Assembly (NCBI GenBank): GCA_963841965.1
Contig: CAWJES010000015.1
Span: 13,131 to 77,130 of the forward strand
Reading direction: 5' to 3'
Length of the DNA stretch: 64,000 nucleotides
Origin: Palsa-459 sp963841965
GTDB lineage: Bacteria > Actinomycetota > Acidimicrobiia > Acidimicrobiales > RAAP-2
Shown here: positions 31,290-40,370 of the stretch, in pieces
Layout of the letters: the number at the start of each line of letters is the position of its first letter
Position numbering within the stretch: position 1 is the stretch's first letter
Program-made: the position numbers and the translations under genes
Notes under the pieces: model-generated
The model's input: only the letters and a program-made list of their open reading frames with translations
The model's database searches: none
Told to the model about the DNA's origin: nothing

Positions 31290-33575
31290 GTGCCACAGGA
31301 GCGTGAGGTCGCCGACGAGCAGGCATTCCTCAATCGCGCCTACGTCGCACTCGAGATGATGCGCGACGAGGCTCGCTCCATGCTCGGCGATGTGCTCGAC
31401 ATCGGCAGGGGCGGGACGTTCCAGTCCCGCACCGAGCGAGACATCGTGGTCAACACCGCGCTCTCGCGGCTCCAGCAGCTCGACATTGGTGACCAGGCAC
31501 TCTGCTTCGGGCGCATCGACACTGCGGCCGAGGATCCGGACGGTCTCGGCGAGGCATTCCACATCGGACGCGTCGCGGTCTCCGGAGACGACCTCGAGCC
31601 GCTCGTCGTGGACTGGCGAGCTCCGGTCGCGGAGCCCTTCTACCGGGCGACCGGCATCGAGCCGCTGGGTCTCGCGCGGCGCAGGCACCTCCACGTCCGC
31701 AACAAGGAGGTGCTCGGCGTCGAAGACGAGTACTTCACGCGCGGCGACGGCACCGGGCCGAACCACAGTCAGGTCGAGCAGGCCACCCGGGACGGGCTCG
31801 TCGAGGACGGCCTCGCCCTCGGCGGGCCGGGCGCGCTGCTCGCGGCGCTGGGCCAGGCGCGCACCGGCCGCATGGGGGACATCGTCGGCACGATCCAGCG
31901 CGAGCAGGACGAGATCATCCGCGCGCCGCTGCCCGGGCTCCTCATCGTGCAGGGGGGACCCGGGACGGGCAAGACGGCCGTCGCGCTGCACCGCGCCGCC
32001 TACCTCCTCTACACCCACCGGTTCCCGTTGGAGCGCCAGGGCGTCCTGGTCGTCGGTCCCAACCCGCTGTTCCTGCGCTACATCGAGCAGGTGCTCCCAT
32101 CGCTCGGCGAGACGGGCGTGACCCTGTCGACGGTCTCGGGACTGGTGCCGGAGATCCAGGTGAGCGCGGTGGAGCCCGACGAGGTCGCCGCCCTCAAGGG
32201 CGATGCGCGGATGGCGCGGCTGCTCGCGCGTGCCGTGCGCACGAGGCAGCGGCCCCTCAAGCAGGATGTCTCGATCGCCTTCGGCGTGGCGGTGCTGACG
32301 CTCTCGGTGGAGATGACCGAGGCGGTCGTCGCCCGTGCGAAGCGGCGTCCGGGCCCGCACAACCAGCGGCACCGGTTCGTGGAGCGCGAGCTCTCGGGGG
32401 TCCTCGCGTCCCAGTACCGCCGGAGGATCTACGGGAACGTGGAGCCCGAAGAGGGAGATGACTTCGAGGATCAGATCCGAAGGGCACCGGAATTCCGCGC
32501 GGCACTCCGTCGGATCTGGCCGCGGCTCGCGCCGCACGAGCTCGTTCACGACCTGCTCGGGGCACCTGCGCTAATTCGTGCGGCAGGCACGGACCTGTTC
32601 AGCGAGGGCGACCTGGCGCTGCTGTACCGACCGCGGTCCGAGATGCTCGAGGACGTCTCGTGGACGCCAGCCGACGCGGCGCTCGTCGACGAGGCGCGCT
32701 CCCTGCTCGGCCCCCTGCGCGCGCCGCGGCGCCAGGCTCTGGCGTCTGCTGGCCCCCAGGACCTGTTCGACCAGTACCGGGTGCCCGAGCCCGTGACGGA
32801 GGAGGAGATCCGCAGCTACGGCCACATCGTGGTCGACGAGGTGCAGGACCTGTCCCCGATGCAGCTGCGGATGATCGAGCGCCGATCGATCTCAGGCTCG
32901 ATGACGGTTGTGGGCGACATGGGCCAGGCGACGGCCCCCGCCGCGGCCGGGACGTGGGAGTCGGTCGTCACCCACCTGGCGCCGCGCAAGCCGCCGATCG
33001 TCGTCGAGCTCACGGTCAGCTACCGGACCCCGATGGAGGTGCTGGACGCGGCGGCGAAGGTGCTTGCCGTGGCCGAGCCATCGATGCGCCCGCCCCGGCC
33101 GGTCCGCACCACCGGGATCCTGCCGGACCTCCGCGTGGTGGCACCCGATGAGCTGGGCGAGGCCGTCGTCGCTGCGGCCTGGCGCGAGCTGGAGGCCGTT
33201 GCTCCGGGCCGCGTCGCGGTCCTGCTCCCCGCCCCGCGCTACGAGGAGATCGCCCAGTACCTGCGGGCGGCGGGCCTCCCTGCGGTCGACCCGAGGATTT
33301 CGGCTGGCGAGGGCCTCGGAGCGACTCTCGTGGTCCTGCCAGCCGACGACGCCAATGGCCTGGAGTTCGACGCCGTGGTCGTCGTCGAGCCCGCGAGCAT
33401 CGCCGAGCGCGGCGGAGGCGGCAGGGGCCACACCCAGCGGGGCCTGCGGACCCTGTACGTGGCGATGACCCGCCCGACAAGGAGGCTGACGGTCCTCGGG
33501 ACCACGCCCCTTCCCTCGGCGGAAATCGAGACAGGGGAGTCCGAAATGTGGCAAGTCCGTGCCGGGATCAACTAG
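31290..33575 (+). CDS. helD: HelD-like RNA polymerase-recycling UvrD-family ATPase
   Basis: A 761-residue superfamily 1 helicase-like ATPase. An N-terminal coiled-coil arm with LEMMRDEARSML is followed by the HelD signature VVDWRAPVAEPFYRAT. Walker A is QGGPGTGKTAVALH (about 221-234), motif II is VVDEVQDLSPMQ, then GDMGQAT, SYRTPMEV and TRPTRRLTVLG. HelD proteins enter stalled RNA polymerase, eject nucleic acid using ATP and can confer rifamycin tolerance in some actinobacteria. A strong GGAGGGG precedes GTG 31290. It is divergent from hemE and followed at 13 bases by ctaE, with no functional link I can see. Confidence 0.86.
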   Translation: MPQEREVADEQAFLNRAYVALEMMRDEARSMLGDVLDIGRGGTFQSRTERDIVVNTALSRLQQLDIGDQALCFGRIDTAAEDPDGLGEAFHIGRVAVSGDDLEPLVVDWRAPVAEPFYRATGIEPLGLARRRHLHVRNKEVLGVEDEYFTRGDGTGPNHSQVEQATRDGLVEDGLALGGPGALLAALGQARTGRMGDIVGTIQREQDEIIRAPLPGLLIVQGGPGTGKTAVALHRAAYLLYTHRFPLERQGVLVVGPNPLFLRYIEQVLPSLGETGVTLSTVSGLVPEIQVSAVEPDEVAALKGDARMARLLARAVRTRQRPLKQDVSIAFGVAVLTLSVEMTEAVVARAKRRPGPHNQRHRFVERELSGVLASQYRRRIYGNVEPEEGDDFEDQIRRAPEFRAALRRIWPRLAPHELVHDLLGAPALIRAAGTDLFSEGDLALLYRPRSEMLEDVSWTPADAALVDEARSLLGPLRAPRRQALASAGPQDLFDQYRVPEPVTEEEIRSYGHIVVDEVQDLSPMQLRMIERRSISGSMTVVGDMGQATAPAAAGTWESVVTHLAPRKPPIVVELTVSYRTPMEVLDAAAKVLAVAEPSMRPPRPVRTTGILPDLRVVAPDELGEAVVAAAWRELEAVAPGRVAVLLPAPRYEEIAQYLRAAGLPAVDPRISAGEGLGATLVVLPADDANGLEFDAVVVVEPASIAERGGGGRGHTQRGLRTLYVAMTRPTRRLTVLGTTPLPSAEIETGESEMWQVRAGIN

Positions 33576-33578
33576 AAA
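33573..33578 (+). promoter_or_regulatory. Possible -10 element of ctaE-qcrCAB
   Basis: TAGAAA begins in the helD stop codon and ends nine bases before the ctaE ATG. It is the same hexamer that serves nuoA. A poor -35 (TGGCAA, 18-base spacer) may lie upstream. Tentative. Confidence 0.35.
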
Positions 33579-33587
33579 TACCGAATC

Positions 33588-34187
33588 ATGTCGCAGGCTC
33601 CCCCGATAGACAGCCTCGCGAAGCCGTCGAAGATCGTCCACGACCGCCCGCCGATGCTGGCGATCGGCGTGATGATCTGGCTCGGCTCCGAGCTCATGTT
33701 CTTCTCGGGCCTCTTCGCCGCGCTGTTCACGATCCGCGCGCACCTCGCCAGCTGGCCCCCGAAGGGCACGCAGCTCGACGTCTTGCAGGCAGGAATCTTC
33801 ACGATCATCCTCGTCTCGTCCTCGTTCACCATGCAATACGCGGTCTGGCAGCAGGAGCACAACCAGCGGGCGTCGGCGAAGAGGTGGGTGTGGGCCACCT
33901 TCGTGCTGGGCGGGATGTTCCTCTGCAACCAGATGTACGAGTGGACGCACATCACGACACGCTGGTACACGAACGCATACGGATCGATCTTCTTCATCAC
34001 GACGGGCCTGCACGGCCTGCACGTGTTCCTGGGACTTGTAGCGATGGTGTTCCTCGCGATCCGCATGAAGGGCAGGACCGTCGGTGACTCCGGCGAGCTT
34101 TCGAACTTCCAAGCAGTGAGCTACTACTGGCACTTCGTCGACATCGTCTGGATCGGGCTGTACTCATGCCTGTTCCTGCTCAAGTAG
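33588..34187 (+). CDS. ctaE: Cytochrome c oxidase subunit III
   Basis: Five-helix membrane subunit of the aa3-type oxidase, 199 residues. MIWLGSELMFFSGLFAALF contains the conserved Glu, FLCNQMYEW and GLHGLHVFLGLVAM are family blocks, and YYWHFVDIVWIGLYSCLFLLK is the C-terminal signature. In actinobacteria ctaE heads the qcrCAB operon, as here, so oxidase and bc1 complex are co-expressed. The catalytic subunits are encoded 7 kb away on the other strand. Confidence 0.94.
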   Translation: MSQAPPIDSLAKPSKIVHDRPPMLAIGVMIWLGSELMFFSGLFAALFTIRAHLASWPPKGTQLDVLQAGIFTIILVSSSFTMQYAVWQQEHNQRASAKRWVWATFVLGGMFLCNQMYEWTHITTRWYTNAYGSIFFITTGLHGLHVFLGLVAMVFLAIRMKGRTVGDSGELSNFQAVSYYWHFVDIVWIGLYSCLFLLK

Positions 34188-35173
34188 CCGCCGTGCATCG
34201 CTCGCGCGCCAATGGAGTCCGCCTCGCAGCGGCATCGATCATCGGAACGATGGCCGTGCTCACGATGCTGTCGGTCGTCGGTGCCACGGGTGCTGCGGCG
34301 ACCTCGACCACGACGACGACCACCTCAACGACGACCACCACAACGACGACAACGACCACGCCTGCCTCGAGGCCGGTGCCCCCTTCAGCGCACCCGACGA
34401 CCCGCTTCAACTCGGGAACGCCCAACTCGACGATCCGGATCTTCAACTCCAAGGGCCAGCTGATCCAGTACGGGAACCAGTTCGTGCGCTACACGCTGCC
34501 GGCGAGCTCGCTCATCCCGTACGGCGAGGCGCTCTACTCGGTGAACTGCTCCGCGTGCCATGGAGCCGATGCGAACGGGCACCCTGCGGCAGGGACGCCG
34601 GGCGGTCCGTATCCGGATCTCCTCGGCCTCGGACCCGCGACGTACTCGTTCTGGATCAACTCGGGAAGGATGCCGGCGGCCCAGACACCGGACGTCCAGG
34701 CGGTTCGGCGCAACCCCAAGCTCTCGCCCTATCAGGCGAGCGCGGTCGCGGCATACATCAACTCCCTGCAGCCCGCGACGCCCTACGTGCCGGTCGTCAA
34801 TCTGAACGGTGCGAGCCTCTCCGACGGTGCCCAGCTGTTCTCCCTCAACTGCGCCGCCTGCCACACGATCACCGGCGACGGTGACGCGCTGGCCTGGAAC
34901 ACGTACGCGCCCTCGCTCCGTCACGTGCCCGCCCAGCAGGTGGCCGAGGCGCTGCGCACGGGTCCCGGAAACATGCCCGTCTTCACGGGCAACCTGACGG
35001 ACCGCCAGCTCCGTGACGTCGTGGCCTACGTCACCGAGAAGATCCAGCACCCCCAGAACCCCGGTGGTCTCGGTCTCGGCGGGCTCGGACCGGTCGGCGA
35101 GGGATTCATCGGCCTCGCCCTCGGCGTCGGGCTCCTCGCCCTCGTCGGATTCTGGGTAGGGGACCGGACATGA
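34166..35173 (+). CDS. qcrC: Di-haem cytochrome c subunit of the bc1 complex
   Basis: Membrane-anchored protein with two c-type haem domains. An N-terminal signal anchor is followed by a Thr-only linker, then haem sites CSACH (VNCSACHGAD) and CAACH (LNCAACHTITG), each followed by a Met ligand (GRMPAAQ, GNMPVFTG), and a C-terminal transmembrane helix. The two haems replace soluble cytochrome c by passing electrons directly to the oxidase in the bc1-aa3 supercomplex. The start is uncertain: ATG 34166 overlaps ctaE by 22 bases, and GTG 34193 lies five bases after the ctaE stop. Overlaps qcrA by ATGA. Confidence 0.92.
   Translation: MPVPAQVAAVHRSRANGVRLAAASIIGTMAVLTMLSVVGATGAAATSTTTTTTSTTTTTTTTTTTPASRPVPPSAHPTTRFNSGTPNSTIRIFNSKGQLIQYGNQFVRYTLPASSLIPYGEALYSVNCSACHGADANGHPAAGTPGGPYPDLLGLGPATYSFWINSGRMPAAQTPDVQAVRRNPKLSPYQASAVAAYINSLQPATPYVPVVNLNGASLSDGAQLFSLNCAACHTITGDGDALAWNTYAPSLRHVPAQQVAEALRTGPGNMPVFTGNLTDRQLRDVVAYVTEKIQHPQNPGGLGLGGLGPVGEGFIGLALGVGLLALVGFWVGDRT
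34301..34360 (+). repeat. ACN-codon tract encoding a poly-Thr linker
   Basis: Twenty codons, 18 for Thr and two for Ser, form a low-complexity tract (mostly ACG and ACC) inside qcrC. It encodes a flexible, possibly glycosylated linker between the membrane anchor and the first haem domain. Such tracts can change length by slippage. Confidence 0.8.
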
Positions 35174-36117
35174 CCGGCGAACGACCACTCGAGCACCGTT
35201 CGCCGGTCGAGCTGAAGGCAGCCTCATGGTCCGACCCGCACATGCAGCCGGCCGCCAAGCACCCGCGGTTCGTCGAGCGGATCATCGCGCTCACCTTCAT
35301 CGCGGGCCTCGCCCTCTTCGCCCTCTTCGTGGTCGCCTACTGGCAGAACTGGTCGGCGTGGACCCTCGGAGCCACCATGGGCGCGGGGATGCTGTTCATC
35401 GGCTTCGGGCTCGTTGCCTGGGGCAAGTACCTGATGCCCAGAGGTCCGTTCGTCGAGGAGCGCCACGATCTCGCCTCCTCCAAGGAGGAGGTCGAGGCCT
35501 TCACGAACGCGCTCGTCGAGCGCGGCGGCGGGACGCTGCAGCGACGGCGCGTGCTTGGCGGGCTGCTCGCAGCCGGGCTCGGAGTCTTCTCGCTCGGCAC
35601 GATCAGCCTGCTGGTCCGTTCTCTCGGACCCCTGCCGAAGCTGACGCTCACGGAGACCGACTGGAAGGCAGGAACGTACCTCGTCGACCAGGCGGGCCGC
35701 CGTGTCACGGCCGGCCAGCTCTCGGTCGGCTCCGTCCTCACCGTGTTCCCCGAGGGCTTCCAGAACACTGACAACGGACAGGCCGTCGACCAGACGATCC
35801 TCATCCGCGTCAAGGACACGAGCTTCACCACCGTCGAGGGACGGTCCACGTGGGCGCCGCTCGGATACGTCGCGTACTCCAAGCTCTGCACGCACCTCGG
35901 CTGTCCCGTCGGGCTCTACGAGAAGGAGCTGAAGCTCCTCGTGTGCCCGTGCCACCAGTCCATGTTCGATGTGGAGGAGGGCGCGATCCCGACGTTCGGG
36001 CCCGCTCCGAGGCCGCTCCCGCAGCTGCCCCTCTACGTCGACAACTTCGGATTCCTCCGCGCGCAGCGCGGCTACGACCAGCCGGTCGGGCCCGGCTACT
36101 GGGAGCGCACGACATGA
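35170..36117 (+). CDS. qcrA: Ubiquinol/menaquinol-cytochrome c reductase Rieske iron-sulfur subunit
   Basis: A 315-residue actinobacterial Rieske protein. Three hydrophobic helices lie in the first 165 residues, the third following a twin Arg (LQRRRVLGG) that suits Tat export of the folded cluster domain. The 2Fe-2S ligands are in CTHLGC and CPCHQS. It takes one electron from quinol and passes it to QcrC. Sits between qcrC and qcrB with ATGA overlaps at both ends. Confidence 0.95.
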   Translation: MTGERPLEHRSPVELKAASWSDPHMQPAAKHPRFVERIIALTFIAGLALFALFVVAYWQNWSAWTLGATMGAGMLFIGFGLVAWGKYLMPRGPFVEERHDLASSKEEVEAFTNALVERGGGTLQRRRVLGGLLAAGLGVFSLGTISLLVRSLGPLPKLTLTETDWKAGTYLVDQAGRRVTAGQLSVGSVLTVFPEGFQNTDNGQAVDQTILIRVKDTSFTTVEGRSTWAPLGYVAYSKLCTHLGCPVGLYEKELKLLVCPCHQSMFDVEEGAIPTFGPAPRPLPQLPLYVDNFGFLRAQRGYDQPVGPGYWERTT

Positions 36118-37694
36118 CCGCCTCGGTGGGCGCCGGCAAGACGAAGCGCCAGCAGCGAGCGCAGCTCGGTCCGTACGGGCGGATCGGCAAGGCAGTCGAG
36201 GAGCTCGACGAGCGGCTCGGTGTGGCCAAGGGCGGCAGGACATTCCTCGACAAGATCTTCCCGGACCACTGGTCGTTCATGCTGGGCGAGATCGCCCTCT
36301 ACTCGTTCGTGGTGCTGCTCGCCACGGGCGTGTTTCTGACGCTCTACTACGTGCCCTCGTCCGCGATGACGATCTACAGGGGCTCGTACGCCCCGCTGCG
36401 CGGCCAGCTGGTGTCCGAGGCGTACAACTCGACGGTGAACCTCTCGTTCGCCGTGCGCGGTGGCCTGCTGATGCGCCAGATGCACCACTGGGCCTGCGAC
36501 ATCTTCGTCGGGGCGATCGTGATCCACATGGCGCGCGTGTTCTTCACCGGCGCGTTCCGCAAGCCCCGCGAGCTGAACTGGACGATCGGCGTGACGATGC
36601 TGATCCTGGCGATCGCCAACGGCTTCATCGGCTACTCCCTCCCCGACGACCTCATCTCGGGCACAGGCATCCGCATCGCCTACTCGATCACCCTCTCGGT
36701 GCCGATCGTCGGCTCGTACCTGGCGTTCTTCCTGTTCGGCGGCAATTTCCCGGGCACGACGATCATCCCGCGCTTCTACACGATCCACGTCCTCATCATC
36801 CCGGCGATCTTCGTCGGGCTCGTGAGTGCGCACCTCTTCCTCCTGGTGCGCCAGAAGCACACGCAGTTCAAGGGCGAGGGGCGCACCGAGCACAACGTCG
36901 TGGGCTCGCCCATGTTCCCGATCTTCATGGCGAAGACGACGGGCTTCCTCTTCATCGTGACGGGTATCACCGCCGCCCTTGGCGCGTTCTTCCAGATCAA
37001 CCCGATCTGGCAGTTCGGGCAGTACCACGCGTCGCAGATCTCCTATGCGGTCCAGCCCGACTGGTACATGGGCTGGCTCGACGGAGCCTTGCGGATCATG
37101 CCCTCATGGGAGCTCACGGGATTCGGCCACACGATCCCGCTCGAGGTCCTGCTGCCCGCTGCGGTGTTCCCGGGGATCATCTTCGGGATCTGCATGCTGT
37201 GGCCCGCCATCGAGCGCCGCTACACCGGCGACAACCTGATGCACAACCTGCTCGACCGGCCACGGGACAGGCCGAAGCGCACTGCGGCGGGCGCGGCGAT
37301 GCTGGGGCTCCTCGGCACGCTCTTCCTCGCGAGCTCCACCGACGTGGTGGCGAACTTCTTCCACATCTCGCTCAACACGGTCCTGTGGGCCATGCGGATC
37401 CTCACCGTGATCGTCCCGATCATCGCGTACTTCGTCACCTGGGAGATCTGCCGGGAGCTCCAGGGGATTGAAGGGGGCGGCAAGCGCAAGCGGGTCAACG
37501 TCGTCACGCTCACTCCCGAAGGTGAGTATCTGGCCGTGCCTGCACCGGAGTCCCCCAACGACGCGGTCACCGAACTCGAGCCCGAGCCGGTGCCGCTGCT
37601 GCTCGAGAGCGGATCTCCGGACGGCGGAAACGCCCTCGAGTCCGGCGAGGACGTCGAGCCGGCCGCCACCGGCGTCCGGACCGTCACGCGCTGA
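36114..37694 (+). CDS. qcrB: Menaquinol-cytochrome c reductase cytochrome b subunit
   Basis: Cytochrome b of the bc1 complex, 526 residues. Haem ligands lie in MRQMHHWACDIFVGAIVIHMARV and in the RFYTIHVLIIPAIFVGLVSAHLF region. The quinol-site motif reads PDWYMGW (PEWY in most species). About nine helices are visible plus a long acidic cytoplasmic tail. Starts at ATG 36114 in the qcrA stop overlap. Last gene of ctaE-qcrCAB. Confidence 0.95.
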   Translation: MTASVGAGKTKRQQRAQLGPYGRIGKAVEELDERLGVAKGGRTFLDKIFPDHWSFMLGEIALYSFVVLLATGVFLTLYYVPSSAMTIYRGSYAPLRGQLVSEAYNSTVNLSFAVRGGLLMRQMHHWACDIFVGAIVIHMARVFFTGAFRKPRELNWTIGVTMLILAIANGFIGYSLPDDLISGTGIRIAYSITLSVPIVGSYLAFFLFGGNFPGTTIIPRFYTIHVLIIPAIFVGLVSAHLFLLVRQKHTQFKGEGRTEHNVVGSPMFPIFMAKTTGFLFIVTGITAALGAFFQINPIWQFGQYHASQISYAVQPDWYMGWLDGALRIMPSWELTGFGHTIPLEVLLPAAVFPGIIFGICMLWPAIERRYTGDNLMHNLLDRPRDRPKRTAAGAAMLGLLGTLFLASSTDVVANFFHISLNTVLWAMRILTVIVPIIAYFVTWEICRELQGIEGGGKRKRVNVVTLTPEGEYLAVPAPESPNDAVTELEPEPVPLLLESGSPDGGNALESGEDVEPAATGVRTVTR

Positions 37695-37730
37695 CTGGTT
37701 GGCGCGGCCCGGATCAGCGATGGGCGTTCG

Positions 37731-37736
37731 TAGAAT
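37731..37736 (+). promoter_or_regulatory. Possible -10 element of the MFS-purU unit
   Basis: TAGAAT lies 55 bases before GTG 37792, in the 97-base gap after qcrB. A short inverted repeat GGTC-ATCA-GACC follows at 37741-37752 and could be an operator for a repressor. Both are weak calls. Confidence 0.3.
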
Positions 37737-37791
37737 CTGAGGTCATCAGACCATCACCCCTCTCCATGCTCCCTCGCTGCCTGGCCAGCCG

Positions 37792-39369
37792 GTGAACCTG
37801 GACTCCGAGCAACAGGTGTCCGCAGCGGACGGGAGGGACGGCCCCGGTCTCCGCCTGCTGGTCCCAGCGCTGATCTCGGTCGGGGCCATGGTGTCGGTGA
37901 TCTCGAGCCTGGGTGCGCCGCTCATCCCCTCGATCGCGACCGCTAACCATGTCTCGCTCAGCACGGCCCAGTGGGTCCTCACGAGCGCGCTGCTCACCGG
38001 GGCACTGGCGACCCCGGTCATGGGGAGGCTCGCCGACGGGCCGCACCAGCGCCACGTGATCCTCGTCACGCTCACCGTCGTGTTGGTGGGATCAGTGCTC
38101 GCCGCGATGTCCCCGACCTTCCTCGTGCTGATCATCGGCCGCGGGCTGCAGGGCGTGGGTCTCGGGCTCATACCGGTGACCATGGCGATCGCCCGCAGCC
38201 ACCTCGCTCCCGAGCGGGCGGCGCGTGTCATCGCACTCCTCGCGGTGACCGTTGCGACGGGGGCAGGGCTGGGTTTTCCGATCACGAGCCTTCTCGCGCA
38301 GGTCTACGACTACCGCGCCTCCTTCTGGTTCGGTGCGCTGATGGTCGCGGGCTCGATCGCCGTCGTGTGGATCGTCGTGCCGCGAACCACGGACGCGGAA
38401 TCGCGCCCCTTCGACCTCATCGGCGCCCTCAGCCTCTCGGTGGCCGTCGTCGGCCTGCTCGTCGTGCTCAGCGAGGGCGGTGACTGGGGCTGGACATCGG
38501 CAACGACGCTCGGCATCCTCGGCGTCTCCGCGATCGTGCTGGCAGGCTGGGTGCTCCACGAACTTCGAGTCATCGATCCGCTGATCGACGTTCGCCAGGT
38601 GCGGATGCGCCCGGTCCTCATGGCCGACGTCTCCGGCTTCCTCATCGGGACGGCGATGTACCTGTTCCTCCCCGTCATGGTCGAGTTCGTCCAGGTGCCA
38701 ACATCGACGGGCTACGGCTTCGGGGCATCGATTCTGGTGGCGGGCTTCATGATGGTCCCTTTCTCGGTCGGGACCTTCACGGCGAGCCGCTTCATCGACG
38801 CCTACACCCGCCACTTCGGCATGCGATCGATGATTCCCTTCGGCACGTCGCTGTGCGCGGCGTCGATCCTCTGGTTCGCCCTGTTGCACACATCGCTGTG
38901 GCAGGCCTACGTCGCCATGGGGTTGGTCGGCGTCGGCCTCGGCTTCTCATGGGCGGCGATGCCCGGTTTCATCATCCGGTCGGTGCCACAGAGCGAGACG
39001 GGCAGCGCCACGGGCCTGTACCAGGTGATCAGGAGCGTCGGTCTCTCGGTCGGCAGCGCGTGCAGCGCCGCGATCCTCGCCCTGTACACGGTCCACGGGA
39101 ACTCCCTCCCCGCCGTCGAAGGGTTCAAGGTGGCGCTGCTGGCTGCCTCGGGGCTCTGCCTCATGACGGCCCTGGTCAGTTACGCGCTCTCGGGAGGGAA
39201 ACCGACGGCGGCCGGGAGGCGCCCGAGGCACGACGAGGAGGAGATCGAAGAGATCATGGTGGAGAACGCCGAGCTCGGATCGTCGGGCATCTCGCTGGCC
39301 GAGGAGCCGCTCCTCGGCCAGCAGGCGCATGCGGATCACGACCTGCCTCGCGGGGGCGGCCGACCGTGA
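37792..39369 (+). CDS. MFS transporter, DHA2-like (14 helices)
   Basis: A 525-residue major facilitator with about 14 transmembrane helices. The loop between helices 2 and 3 has GRLADGPHQRHVI, and the first half has LIIGRGLQGVGLGLIPV, the drug:H+ antiporter motif region. The last 55 residues are a charged cytoplasmic tail. Homologues export drugs or metabolites; the substrate cannot be told from sequence. It overlaps purU by GTGA, so the two are co-translated. Confidence 0.8.
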   Translation: MNLDSEQQVSAADGRDGPGLRLLVPALISVGAMVSVISSLGAPLIPSIATANHVSLSTAQWVLTSALLTGALATPVMGRLADGPHQRHVILVTLTVVLVGSVLAAMSPTFLVLIIGRGLQGVGLGLIPVTMAIARSHLAPERAARVIALLAVTVATGAGLGFPITSLLAQVYDYRASFWFGALMVAGSIAVVWIVVPRTTDAESRPFDLIGALSLSVAVVGLLVVLSEGGDWGWTSATTLGILGVSAIVLAGWVLHELRVIDPLIDVRQVRMRPVLMADVSGFLIGTAMYLFLPVMVEFVQVPTSTGYGFGASILVAGFMMVPFSVGTFTASRFIDAYTRHFGMRSMIPFGTSLCAASILWFALLHTSLWQAYVAMGLVGVGLGFSWAAMPGFIIRSVPQSETGSATGLYQVIRSVGLSVGSACSAAILALYTVHGNSLPAVEGFKVALLAASGLCLMTALVSYALSGGKPTAAGRRPRHDEEEIEEIMVENAELGSSGISLAEEPLLGQQAHADHDLPRGGGRP

Positions 39370-40238
39370 CGACCCGCGACGCCGGCAGGTTGACGACCTA
39401 CGTCCTGACCCTGCAGTGCCAGGACGCGCCGGGCATCGTCCGATCCGCCGCCGAGGGGATCTTCGAGGTGGACGGCAACATCGTCGAGAACGACCAGTTC
39501 ACGGATCCCACCACCGGGCAGTTCTGCATGCGTTCGAGGTTCGAGGCCGCGAGCGACGACCTCGGTGGCGTCCGAGCGACGCTCCTCGCGCGGCTTGCGC
39601 ACCTGGATCCAAGGCTCCGCCTGCGGCGCGAGTCAGAACACCGACGTGCGTTGGTGATGGTGTCCAAGGAGGACCACTGCCTGGCGGACCTGCTTGCGCG
39701 CAGGGACCACGGCGAGCTACCGCTGGACATCCCCGCGGTCGTCTCGAATCACACCGACTGCGAAGCCACCGCGGTGCGATCCGGGGTGCCGTTCGCGTAC
39801 CTTCCGGTGACCGCGACGTCCAAGCCCGACGCCGAGGCGGCACTCGTCTCACTGATCGAGGAGCACCGGATCGATTTCGTGGTGCTCGCGCGGTACATGC
39901 AGGTCCTCTCACCCGAGCTGTGTCGACGCCTCGAAGGTCGGGTGATCAACATCCACCACTCCTTCCTTCCGGGGTTCAAGGGCGCCCGCCCCTACCACCA
40001 GGCCTACGACCGGGGGGTGAAGCTGATCGGTGCCACGGCGCACTACGTGACGGCCGACCTCGACGAGGGGCCGATCATCGACCAGGACGTCGCCCGGGTC
40101 ACCCATGCGAGGCAGCCGGCCGACCTCATCGCCATCGGCCGTGACCTCGAGCGCACGGTCCTCGCGCGGGCGGTGCGCCTCGAGGCCGAGGATCGCATCG
40201 CACTCGTGGGGCGACGGACGGTCGTGTTCTCCCAGTAG
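39366..40238 (+). CDS. purU: Formyltetrahydrofolate deformylase
   Basis: Hydrolyses 10-formyl-THF to formate and THF, balancing the one-carbon pool. The N-terminal ACT domain (TLQCQDAPGIVRSAAEGI) is followed by a formyltransferase-fold catalytic domain. The segment INIHHSFLPGFKGARPYHQA has the catalytic Asn/His, and IGATAHYVTADLDEGPIIDQ holds the catalytic Asp and family signature. GTG 39366 gives 290 residues, the normal length; the longer upstream open frame is inside the MFS gene. Confidence 0.94.
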   Translation: MTTRDAGRLTTYVLTLQCQDAPGIVRSAAEGIFEVDGNIVENDQFTDPTTGQFCMRSRFEAASDDLGGVRATLLARLAHLDPRLRLRRESEHRRALVMVSKEDHCLADLLARRDHGELPLDIPAVVSNHTDCEATAVRSGVPFAYLPVTATSKPDAEAALVSLIEEHRIDFVVLARYMQVLSPELCRRLEGRVINIHHSFLPGFKGARPYHQAYDRGVKLIGATAHYVTADLDEGPIIDQDVARVTHARQPADLIAIGRDLERTVLARAVRLEAEDRIALVGRRTVVFSQ

Positions 40239-40370
40239 GCGCCCGCCGGATTCGTCGAACGACGCTGTGCATGGCACGCGAGCGCTCACAGAGGCGTGGT
40301 CGGCGCCTCCCGGCGCACTGGGCACGAGCGGATGGTGCGGTCGGGCGTGTGTCCCGCGGGCGGGTCCGGC
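40239..40370. other. Convergent intergenic region between purU and ctaF
   Basis: A GC-rich stretch of 132 bases separates two converging units. It contains short GC-rich self-complementary words such as CCCGCGGG, but no hairpin followed by a T run, so I cannot call an intrinsic terminator. Confidence 0.4.

Noticed and set aside
37741..37752. GGTC-ATCA-GACC inverted repeat before the MFS gene as a regulator operator
   Set aside because: Only four base pairs per arm; this occurs often by chance and no regulator gene adjoins it.
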